NCBI GenBank assembly: GCA_029204225.1 | Contig: CM055100.1 | Span: 23,375,810 to 23,439,809 of the forward strand | Length of the DNA stretch: 64,000 nucleotides | Source: Diphasiastrum complanatum | Lineage: Eukaryota > Streptophyta > Lycopodiopsida > Lycopodiales > Lycopodiaceae | Reading direction: 5' to 3' | Shown: positions 33,767 to 44,400 of the stretch, one piece after another | Numbering within the stretch: position 1 is the stretch's first letter | How the letters are laid out: the number at the start of each line of letters is the position of its first letter | Notes under the pieces: model-generated | Database searches by the model: none | What the model was told of the DNA's origin: nothing | Seen by the model: only the letters and a program-made list of their open reading frames with translations | Position numbers and translations under genes: made by a program

Positions 33767-34242
33767 TGAATCTAGGGGAGAAAATTCGTGAAACAGTCGC
33801 GACTCTCTTTCAGGATTCGGATGGAGTTCAGATGCGTTCGCTGGACACTGCCAGCTAAAACTGATTTCTTCAGGGCACTGCATGCGAATCCACATAGTGC
33901 GTTGGCGTGAGAGAAGCACGGTTCTCTCATGAGTAGTAGTCTCGCTTCACTAGCGGACAATTGGATCTTCTGATCCTAGACAAAATTATCTTCTTGCACG
34001 CAGACAGAGCTTATGTCTGTGTTCGTCTTGATTGCTTACTAGCATCAAACTTCTTCAGTGTCTCTTCTCTTAGTTACACTCGGTGTATCCTGTTCTGATA
34101 TATGTCAAGTATTATCCAGTAAGTATGGTCTCTCTATGTAAACCTAAGATTAGAGTGATTATACATCTACAACTAATCAGAGAATTACAAGAGTGGCAGA
34201 TTAGCCATGACCTAGGAAGTATCTGCTGACGTCATGCCATCA
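33767..34242 (-). repeat. Copia LTR shared between a 3' end and a following primer site
   Basis: Plus strand begins TGAATC and, by a provisional right edge, ends CCATCA, giving TG...CA ends and about 476 bp. It lies where the 3' LTR of the copia pol at 34.5-38.1 kb should be, yet it is followed by a primer-binding site as a 5' LTR would be. The left edge is firm; the right edge is uncertain by tens of bases, and no clear polypurine tract was seen. Confidence 0.55.
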
Positions 34243-34461
34243 GGTCAGATCTCTGTACTTCTGGGTACTTGCGTGATCTCTGGTGGTACTCCTTGGAGCG
34301 TGAGGATAGAACGAGTTTTGCTTCCACCATTGGTTTCGTTTACCTTGTATGCCTTTCTCTCTTGCCTGACCGCAAAGGAATCTCGTTCGTTGATCCTTCG
34401 TGTTCGCGAACCGTTCGTCTTCGTCTCCGTTGGCTTTCGCGTTTGTGAAACTCTTCGTGTT

Positions 34462-37400
34462 TCATGTCTCCAGATGTTCGAGTTCGCGAGCATTCTTGTT
34501 AGGTGAAGGACTGAAAGCTAGCAAGGCTTTGTAATCAGAAACACTTTGTTTCTTCAGCTCCCTCTCAAAGCATGGTAGCTTTATGATCCCGAGACTGCTC
34601 CTTTGCCTCTCAAAGAGCCCATTGTCCAGAGCTTTAGTGAAGATGTCAGCAACCATATCTTTCATTCCTATGAAGTGGTCTGCATCATCTTCCTTTCAAT
34701 CAGATCCCTAATTAAGTGATACTTGATTGCAATGTGCCTCATTCTTGAGTGGAACACGAGATCTTTCGTCAGGTGTATCACAGAGGTGTTGTCCATCTGC
34801 AAGACCAATGGCTTGTTCCTTGTTTCGCCCAATTCGTCCAGGAACTTCCTTAGCCAAATTATTTCGTTGGCCATCTTTGCTACTGCTATGTATTCTGCTT
34901 CACAGGACGACTAGGCTACAATGGTCTGCTTCTTGCTGACCCAAAGAACTGCTGCTCCTGATGCGATGGTGCATCCTCCTGAGACGCTTTTACAGTCGTC
35001 CCTAAGAGATGCCCAACTAGCATCGCTGTAGGAAAGTATCATGAGACTTGCACCACGACAATAACACAAGCCATAATCCCTCATTAATTGAAGATATTGC
35101 AAAATTTGTTTTGCAATCTTCCAATGTGTCGAGCCTGGATTCGCGCATAATTGGCTCATTCTGAATACTGCATAAGCAATATCAGGATGTGTGTTGTCTT
35201 CAAGGTACATTAGTGAACCTATCAGCCTCATGTAGGGTGTGAGCTGCATCTGTTCTCTTTCTTCCTCATCCTTTGGACAGTCGTCATTTGCTAGCACCGT
35301 CCCTGCGAGCATTGGAGTGTTTGCTCCTTTGCAGTTCAGCATCCCAAAGTCCTCTAGGATCTTTTGGGTGTATCTGGACTCGTGAAGGTATAACTTGCCT
35401 CCCTCATAGTCCCTTTCAATTTGTAAGCCTGGGTAACACCTGGCTTCTCCCATATCCACTATCTCGAAATGCTTCGAGATGTCTGTCTTTACTTCAACAA
35501 TTAGCTGCTCACTCCTGCAAAGTATCAGAGTGTCGTCCGCATAAACAGTCACTATGATGATTTGCCCATCTGTAACTCTGACATACACATTGGAGTCAGC
35601 CAGCAGAGGCTTGAATCCCAATGATTTCAGGGCATGATCTTTCTTCTTGTACCATTGTTGGCCTAATTGCTTCAGACCGTAGATGCTTATATGCATTCTG
35701 CATACATAGTTAGGAAGTGAATTTGAGACAAATCCTGGGGGTTGATCCATGTAGACCTCTTCGTCTAAGTCGCCATGCAAGAAGGTTGTCTTCTCGTCCA
35801 CAATGTGGATCCTGAGGTCATAAGCTACTGCATATGCAAACAACATACATAGGGATGAATGTTTGACGACAGGAGAGAAGGTTTCAGAGTAGTCAATACC
35901 GTATCTCTGAGAGAAACCCTTCGCTACCAATCTTGCCTTGTATTTCGTCACACTCCCGTCTGGTCCATATTTGAGTTTGAAAACCCATTTGCATTTGACA
36001 GTCTTGCGCTTATGAGGTAATGGCTCCAACATCCATACCTAGTTCTTCCTCATGGACTCCATCTCTTCATTCATGGCTTGATCCATTTGTACTTTTCTGG
36101 ACCTTCAATCGCCTCCTCGAATGTTTGTGGTTCGCCACTGAACCCATAGAATTTTTCTGATGTGGAAGCTGAGCTACCTAGCACAAATCTTGCTGGTGCT
36201 CTTCGTGGTCTTGTCGACCTTTTGGGAGATCCTCCTGGAACAGCTATGCCTTTGGCCTTGTCTGCTCTGCTCGGTCCGGAAGAATCTTGGTTTATAGGAA
36301 CTGCGACGGCAGGTTGCCCCTCAAATCTTTCTTCGTCTAATCCGTTGTTCGAATGGGAGACGATTCAAAAATCTTCGTTTTCGTGTCCTATGCTCCCTCT
36401 GACGTTGGCGGCAGGTCATAGTCTTGTCTTTCCAAAACTTCATAGCTAACAGGGTCTTTGTTGGCCCTTGTCCTGCTCTCGTCGAATTTGACATCCCTCA
36501 CTATTTTCATAGTGTTCGTGTCTGGCATGTAGATTTTGTAGTATGACGAATTATTGTCATAACCTACCAGAAATCCTTGCTCGACTTTCTCATCAAGCTT
36601 TTTGTGAAGCTTATCAGGAATACGTGCATATGCTGCATAGCCAAATATTCTGACGTGAGACAGGTTGGGTTTTTTACCCCACCATAGCTCATGTGGTGTC
36701 GTGTGAGGAACACTAGATTTACCTGTCCTGTTCTAGATGTATGTGGCTGTAGCTACTGCTTCAGCCCAAAGTGCCCTTGGAGCCTTCAAGTATGCCATCA
36801 TGCATCTGGCTGCTTCCATCAAGATCACGTTCTTTCGTTCAGCAACACCATTGTGCTGCAGTGTGTAGGCTGCAGTTCTTCTGTGAATGATGCCACGATC
36901 ATTGCAGAAGTCAGTGAAGCGATTCGAGATATATTCGCCACCTCGATCTGTTCTGATCTGCTTCACCTTGCTGTCTGTGCATCTCTCAGTCCAATTCACA
37001 TATTCTGTGAATTTATCGAGTGCTTCAGATTTATTCTGAATAAAATACACTCTGACAAACTTGCTATAATCATCAATGAAGGTTATATAATATTTTGAAC
37101 CTCCTACTGAGATCATGTTGAATGGACCGCAAATGTCAGAGTGCACCAGCTCCAGAATCTTTGTTGTTCTGTATGAGTCTTTGACGAATGGTGTGCGTGA
37201 CATCTTGCCTTTCAAACATGCATCACAGGTGGTCGAATTGGTTGCATTCGAGATGCTGACCCCTGTTATTGCTCCATGATGACTTGCCTAGTAGAGTGCC
37301 ATTGAGTTCATGTGGCAAAGTCTTCTATGCCATAGAGTGTCTGGCGAGTCATCATGGGTCTGATGCATCTGATCTTCAGGTAGGCGCACCTTTAGATGAC

Positions 37401-38155
37401 ATAGGTTGCCCTTCATTCTGACTTGAGAAATGAGAGTGCTGGTGTTGGAATCAATCACGTTGCATGCTTCGTTAGAAAACGTCACACGCATTCTTGCATC
37501 TGCTATTCTTGCTACAGAGAGCAAGTTTTGCTGCAGAGTTGGCACGAACAAAACGTCTTCGAGTCGTCTGTCCCTATCGTTGGTGTTGAGCCAAAGTGAA
37601 CCAATACCGTTCACTTGATGTCTGGATCCATCTCCAAGAACTATAAATCTTGAGGGATCTGCACTTCTGAAATCAGACATGATTCGTCTTGATGTCACGA
37701 AGTGCGAGGTGGCTCCTGAATCCAAGATCACCTTGTGTGTGTCAGACGTTGATGCTGCACACACATCCTCACAGATGTAGGCAGTCGAACAATTTTTGTT
37801 CATTATTTCTTCGCCCATCTTCGAGCTCTTGGGCTCCTCGACATAGGAAGAACTATTATTGTTCTCCTGTCTGTTTTGTGCTGATTTGTTTATTGGGTTC
37901 TGGCGGCAATCCATGGCTGCATGACCTTTCTTATGGCAATGGATACACTCAATCTTGGGATTGAGCTAGCATGTATCTACTATATGCCCGTCTCTTCTGC
38001 ATTTCGTGTAGGTCTTCTTGTCTGCATCTTGTCGTTTCGACCTCCCTTTGGTCTTCCAGTTGCTTTTGCTGGTCCCCTTTGCTTGCTGGTCTCAATCCTG
38101 CCTCTGATTTGACTCCCTCTTAGGCTTGAACTTTTTCTTTGATAGTAGGACTGAA
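34462..38155 (-). pseudogene. Ty1/copia gag-pol, little decayed but 5' truncated
   Basis: Minus-strand order: zinc knuckles CRRDGHIVDTC and CIHCHKKGHAAMDC (about 38,010-37,905); protease VILDSGATSHFVTSRR (about 37,710) and VLFVPTLQQNLLSV; integrase zinc finger WHRRLCHMN; integrase core LVHSDICGPF, IDDYSKFVRVYF, RTDRGGEY and HNGVAERKN; then a 373-codon uninterrupted RT frame (36,032-34,911) with KARLVAKGFSQRYGIDY, TTFLHGDLDEEVYMDQP, IYGLKQLGQQWY and VYADDTLI in place of the usual YVDD; RNase H continues to 34,462 after one stop near 34,909. Only a few stops interrupt pol (for example near 36,042 and the 36,100-36,450 linker). Gag is cut at about 38,155, where the LTR of another copia begins. 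Confidence 0.93.
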
Positions 38156-38425
38156 AATTTGCACTCTGATTAATATCAAACAATGAGTACAATGCTTGAA
38201 GTGATAACTTCAGCTTACAGTCATTGAGAGTGATAACGCTGGCTACAGAAACTTGAATAATCAGAAGAAATTTTTTGATGAAGATTCTAGGATTGATATC
38301 CTACAAAATATTTACAGCTACCTTTTGTTGTAGTTATTACAACCGCCTCATTATAGTTAATGCATGTACAAAGAGGACGTACTGTCAATGCGAAGTTGTT
38401 ATGTCAAATTTTAGACCAACAATAT
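38156..38425 (-). repeat. Probable 3' LTR of the next copia element
   Basis: This follows the RNase H end of the copia at 38.6-40.0 kb on the minus strand. A start TGTTGGTCTAAAATTTGAC (plus-strand end ...CCAACA at about 38,425) and an end at ...TTTTCA are plausible TG...CA borders. There is no second copy in the window to confirm it. Confidence 0.45.
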
Positions 38426-38559
38426 CAAATTTTTCAAGTATCAAAAAATGTACAATGACTCAAAAAATACTGACTCAAGAAATATAGAATTTTTTCTGAG
38501 TCCATCTAGTATCGAAATATTCTAGAAAATTTGATCTTGAATTTTTTGATCGTCTGCTC

Positions 38560-40011
38560 ATGGATCCTGAAAACTTTTGATTTTCAGATTCAACATGTCG
38601 TTGAATCCGAGGTGGTGCTCATTTGACAGAGCCTTTGTGAAGTAATCTACTGCCAGCGATTATGGCTGTGATATCCGATTTCGATATGCTTGCTTCGAGA
38701 ATGAAATCTCGGATTGAGAGAGAGAGCTATGGTGCTTTGGTTCTCACAAAAGATGGTTGTTGGAATGTGACTGTGCAAGGTCGATTTCTGCTAGCAGATG
38801 CCTCAGCCAAATTGCCTCCTTTGTAGTATTTGTGGCAGCAATGTACTCTGATTCGGTTGATGATAATGCTACTGAGGTCTGCTTTCGGCTATTCCAAGAG
38901 ATTGGATCTTGATTGTATAAAAATACAAATCCAGAAGTAGACCTTCTGGTATCAATATCTCCTACCCAATCCGCATCTGTATATCCTTCAAGTATGTTGG
39001 TAGGTTGGCTGCCTCCATAACAGATGCTAAGATGTCTGGTTGCCTGGATGTACTTTATGACTTTTGTGGATGCTTTTCAATGGGTTAGAGACCCGGATTA
39101 GACCTGGATTTCGATAAGAACTGGCTGAGTGAACTGATCGAATATGCAATGTCGGGTCGAGTGCAGATCATTGCATACATCAGTGAGCCGATGATGGAGT
39201 GAAACATATATTGCTTCATCTCCTCCTTTTCTGCCTCAATTTGAGGAGATTGTTCCTTTAACAACTTCAGTCCAGGGTCAAGAGGAAAGAGACTCGGTTT
39301 GTAGTTGGCCATTCCATACTTTTCTCGCACGTTTGTGAGATATCTCTGCTGGCTGATGAAAATTAGATGGCTGGTTCGAATTCAAAAAATTTCGATTCCG
39401 AGACAATAGTGGGCTGGACCCATATCAATCATTTTGAACTTCTGGGCCAGCATGCATTTTGTGTCCTTCATCAGATTCAGATCGTTACTAAATAATTGTG
39501 TATCATCCACATAGAGAGTGATGTTGATGAAGAAATTCGATACAGACTTGAAGTAAACATTCAAGTCTGCTGAGTTTGGAATGAAACCATTTTCAATAAG
39601 AAATGCATTGATTTTATGGAACCATGCCCTGGGTGACTGTTTCAGCCCATAGAGTGCCTTGTGGATTTTGCATACAAGGTGTTGCTTACCCCTTAGCTCG
39701 TATCCTTTTGGTTGTGACATAAAGATTTTCTCTTCAATGGTCTTGTTGTGGAAAGCGGTCGTGACATCCATTTGATGGACTTTGAGATATGCTACGGGTG
39801 TAAAGGAAAGTAATAGTCGGATCGAAACATGTTTGACGACTGGGTTGAAGGTCTCGGAATAATCCAGATCTAGAATCTGGAAATAGCCTTTGGCGACTAG
39901 CCTGACTTTGTATTGATTCAGCCTTCCTTCAACATCATACTTCGCCTTAAACATCCATTTGCATGGAATCAGATATCTTCCCTTTGGCAGAGCATCGAAT
40001 TCCAACAACAT
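38560..40011 (-). pseudogene. Ty1/copia reverse transcriptase-RNase H relic
   Basis: The RT segment (40,011-39,382) has CKWMFKAKYDVEGR, VRLVAKGYFQ, QMDVTTAFHN, ALYGLKQSPRAWF and the intact active-site string LYVDDTQLF. After a frameshift the linker gives SIIGSLMYAMICTRPDIAYS (39,330-39,085). After another break come YTDADWVGDIDTRRSTSGF and ALSSTESEYIAA (RNase H, about 38,960-38,830). Everything upstream of RT is missing: at about 40,011 the sequence changes to an unrelated duplicated block. It differs clearly from the copia at 34.5-38.1 kb. Confidence 0.9.
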
Positions 40012-40049
40012 TAAGGATAGAAATTACATAAAAAAGGCTTCTCTTTATG

Positions 40050-40171
40050 GAAGCTTGTGGAGTGTCCTTTCCACACTTATGGGACTAGGCACTTCAAGTC
40101 TCAATATAGAAGCTTGTGGAGTGTCCTTTCCACACTTACTTATGGGACTAGGCACTTCAAGTCTCAATATA
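40050..40171. repeat. Tandem duplication, unit about 60 bp
   Basis: GAAGCTTGTGGAGTGTCC...CTCAATATA occurs at 40050-40108 and again at 40109-40171. The only difference is an extra ACTT in the second copy (a doubled CTTA step). Recent, and located right at the truncation point of the copia RT. Confidence 0.95.
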
Positions 40172-41339
40172 GAATGCAAGTTCTTTTTTAGAATTTTGAC
40201 ATTGACTTTGCATACTTTTTTAAGTACAACTTTAAACCTTGAGACTTGCAAAAATTGGTTCCCTTCCCCCTAGTGACTAATGGCACCACAAGTTGGACTT
40301 ATGCACGCAGCGTGCCATACTTGGGGCCTAGGGCAACTTATCTACTGACGGCTATTCAAGATGGACTTATATACGCAGGATGCCATGCTCGGGCCATTAA
40401 TTACGTAAAATCATTATTTTCATAAGCTACTTCCCTGTAAGATACTTCTTTCCTTAATACTCCTGGGCTTCATTGAAATGCCCCTTAGGCCTTGTATTCC
40501 AGCCCCCACAACGATGCTAGTCAAATCTTACTTTGTTGGACTTGATCTAGTGGCAATGTAATATGAAGTCCTAAAATAAATGCATCAGAGTATTCATTAA
40601 TACTCTTGTCCAAAACCTGTGTTCCATTTGGCAAACTACTTCTATGCATGCATATAACCAATAACAGCATCAACTATCTTCAATGATTAAGCAACCAAAT
40701 TAAAAATTTCACGTGTTATGGTACATCTAAGGCCTTCAACATATTAAAGCTTATATAGAGAAGAATGCACATCATTTTCAATTGTCATTCTAAAAATCAT
40801 GGGATGGACAATGCTAAGGAGAAAGAGGAGCAAGGCCGAGACATTCGTGCTTTTGATGGATACTTTCTCTATTGATGTGGAAATATGGTTAAGTTTCATG
40901 AATGAATGTTTATCATAAAAACATCGATCTTAATAAGGTTAATTTAATGAGATTGCATACATTGATGATTCAATGAAATATTGGTGGCAAATTCATGAAG
41001 TTCATACATGTAATTAGAATGATTTTAAAGAAGTTTTCGCAAGGATATTCAATCGAACAAATTTCAAAAAATGGTGTTCTTTGAAGCAATCATCATTGTT
41101 ATCTAAATATAATTGGGACTATTCAACAATCTTTCCAATGGTTCAGTTAAATTAAAAATTCAATGTTTACTGTTTTTTCGAAGGCGTTCAACTATTTAGA
41201 AAATGATTGATGTGGAAACAATAATGCAACATGCGTTATTATGTGACGTTAGGAAAGCAGAAGAATCTGGAAGACAAAAAGGAAGAAAAAGACAAGGGAG
41301 CCAAAAATTTATAGAAAAAATTGATTCGACAGTGTGTGC

Positions 41340-41341
<2 letters not shown>
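40172..41341 (+). other. Upstream region of the SIA-like gene, no other gene recognised
   Basis: AT-rich DNA between the copia relic and the SIA-like start codon. It must contain that gene's promoter and most of its 5' UTR, but no transcription start or TATA box can be chosen with confidence. Confidence 0.4.

Positions 41342-41396
<55 letters not shown>
41342..41396 (+). repeat. (GA)n microsatellite ending at the start codon of the SIA-like gene
   Basis: An uninterrupted GA run of about 55 bases is followed directly by ATGAAGACG. It would form the last part of the 5' UTR, an unusual place for such a long tract. GA repeats in plant leaders and promoters are known binding sites for BPC-type GAGA factors, so a regulatory role is possible but not shown. 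Confidence 0.9.
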
Positions 41397-41400
<4 letters not shown>

Positions 41401-44400
41401 AGACGCTGCGCGTGGGTGTAGCAATGGCAGTTTTTCTCACCTGTGTCTACATCCTATCTCTTGTCTACATTGGTAAACAAAAACAAAAACAAAAACAAAA
41501 ACGCTCTACGTTACTGAATCTTGCCAGCATTGCCACATTTCCTGTAGCTTGTTGGTATGAATAGCTTACTGAGCACATGAAGTGATGGAAGGCATTATCT
41601 GCTTGAGTCTATCTTGTTCGTTTCTCACAGGCAATGCGTCAATACTACTAGTCTTCAAAATAGTTCATGTTTGTGCAGCTATAATGTGAGAGTTGATGGA
41701 GGTTTTTAGTACAATTTAGGGTTTAACTTAACGGTAGTTTAATCTAACTTAGCATTTAGTCCGGGGTCTTATAAGGGTTTAACTCACTACTTACTTACAT
41801 GGAAATAACACAATATAAACCTTTTGTGCATTTTCAGTTTCCCTCCAAGTTAATCTACTTTTAAAGTTTTAATCTGCACTTAATCAACTTTAAAGCAAAG
41901 CAAAAACAAAGACTAGGAGCAAGCTCACATGAGAAGAGAGAAAAGTACCCTCTTAAGGATTTAGCGTTTGATTTGGGGTCTAGCAAAGGTATAATCTAGG
42001 GTTGAATCTAGAGTCTAATCTATGTTCAGTATAGGGTTTAATTTAGGGTTTGATCTAGCATCTGATTAGGGCTTCATTTGGGGTCTAATATATGGTTTAG
42101 CCTACTCAGATATTTGGATCCCTAAAGTCAAGGTCTGGCACTCATTGAGATTAATGCATATAAAAATATTGCTTGATGCAGGAGGGCCTGCCCCTAATTT
42201 GATAATATCAGAGGAGGACAAAGAAAGATTGAGGCTTCTGCAAGACAGTTTTCAGCAATGCGTGGTAAATATATATACATATATAAAGTTATTCACTAGA
42301 TTGTATGGTGAATTTTTTTTCTCTTATTTGTCTTCCTTTGTGTGGCTGATTGCACACCTCAACTTGAGGAAAGGAAGTCTTCACTGACTTGCCATTTATT
42401 AGAGGACCATTTGGATTGTATGTCATGATATGACTTCGACATTTTCACCGTAATATCCAACAAGATTTAATCTATTTGAACTTTTTGTTCATTGAGCTCC
42501 TTCCAAATGTTTTTGACATAACCATAATTTCTCTTTAAAGCTTATGGGGAAAATGTGAAGAAGATCAGTGAGGGGGGACTTTCAAAATTTTGGAAAACCT
42601 TGACATACTAGAGTTGAGATTTGAACCCATAAATGATTTGAATAGATTCAAAAGCCAAAGAATCAAGATTTGTTGGAATTATAATATGGCGACATCCCTT
42701 AGCTAGCTATTGGTAATGCAGTGTAGTCTGCAACCGTAAATTAATTATGGCTATGAGAGGTTGGGGCCCTCATGGTATTAAAGTCATAGTTAATGGTTTA
42801 GAGCCACCCAGCCTTGCCTACTCCTTGATATGGAGCAAGCCCCTCCTAGCCCAGTGTGAGGCCTGGTAGCATGCATACTGCCAAGTGTCGGCCATGTGGC
42901 TCTGTCATGGCCGACTGCACGTCGGGACCCAACGTGGGACCCTATCCTGCTGACAGGGTCCCTAGGCCGTGTTAGGCCCGCCATGGCTATGGACCGTGCC
43001 GGGCCACACTACTCACACTGTCTTGCCCTGTTGGTCGTGTACGCTGGACACGACCTTGACTGTGGTATCTGACCTCCTATGTTCTCTAGGGTTCGGCACT
43101 GGTCACGTGCTCGTAACACTCCCTCCCCCTTAAGAACCGTCTTGGTCCTCTAAGACAAAGTTTGGAAATATCTTGCGAAGGACGCTGCCTCTTTCCCAAG
43201 TGGCTTTCTCAACAGGCTGATCATTCCACTTGACCATGTATTCTTTGTATTGAGTATGACGAGTCAGCGTCTCTCTTCTGTCAAGAATCTCCTCTGGTTC
43301 ACGTGGAGGTTGTTGAGAATCCAATGGGAGAACTAGAACAGTGTCCCCTACCAGATTTTTTGATCTGGCTAAGGCTTTTCGTAACTGACTTACATGAAAA
43401 ACTGGAAAAACCTTACTGCTGTGTGGGAGTTCTAGTTCGTAGGTGACCTCGCCTAGTCTCCTACTGATGGTAAAAGGACCACAATACCTAGGAGACAACT
43501 TAGCACACACTCCTGATTTGAGGGTTTTAGAGTCAATAGGGACTCTCAAGTAAACTTTCTCACCAGCGGAGAACTGCACATCCCGTCTGCGTGGATCTGC
43601 ATAATGCCTGGCTTGATCCTGGGACTACCCGATGCTACGCTTAGCATGTTCTATTATCTGGTTTAGGTCCTCTAAAAAGTTTTTGGCTGCTTCAACTTTT
43701 TCTTGTTTAAACCCTACAGCTGTGGGTGAGCGTGGCTAAAAATCATACATCAGCATAAATGGGCTGTATCCCGTAGCTGAATGTTTGGTACTGTGACCCA
43801 TATAGCGTCATTACCCTTTTGGGTTTTAGGCAGGCCTACTATAAAATCCATGGAGATACTCTCCCATTTACCAGCTAGTATATCTAAGGGTTGTAACAAC
43901 CCTCCTGCCTTTAAACGCTCTGCTTTATTTACTTGACATTTCTGGCAACTGGTTACATATTGCTGGACGTTCTTTTTCATACCGGGCCAGAAAAATTGCC
44001 TACGAAGAAGGTCATAGGTCTTCTGAATGCCTGGGTGCCCCGCACTAGGATTGTCATGACACTCATATAGGACCTGCTGCCTATAATCCTTTGAATTGGG
44101 GACACATACTCTATCTCTATAGAGCAAGTACTCATCCTAAATGGAATATTGTTTCCATTTGAATCCCTGAGTCAACTGACCCTCAACCACTGGGGTTTGC
44201 TTGGGTAATACAAGCTCAGAATCCTCAACGTCATCTGACGTATACTCGGACTCATCATCATCCTCAACGGAAGCTGCCGTATTCTTGGATGAACTGGCAC
44301 CAGCCCCGGGAATTGGTTTTGGAGTCTGTAACTGTCTGCTTTGGACTGAGTTTTAGATAGTAGAGAAGAATGCATCATGTTGGCACTTTCCTCTCAAGGA

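Noticed and set aside
38156-38560. Possible short gene near 38.3 kb
   Set aside because: The stretch lies between the RNase H end of one copia and the gag of another and is best explained as an LTR plus 3' untranslated sequence.
41700-42110. Interstitial telomere
   Set aside because: TTTAGGG occurs, but copies are irregularly spaced and degenerate, with no run of consecutive perfect units.
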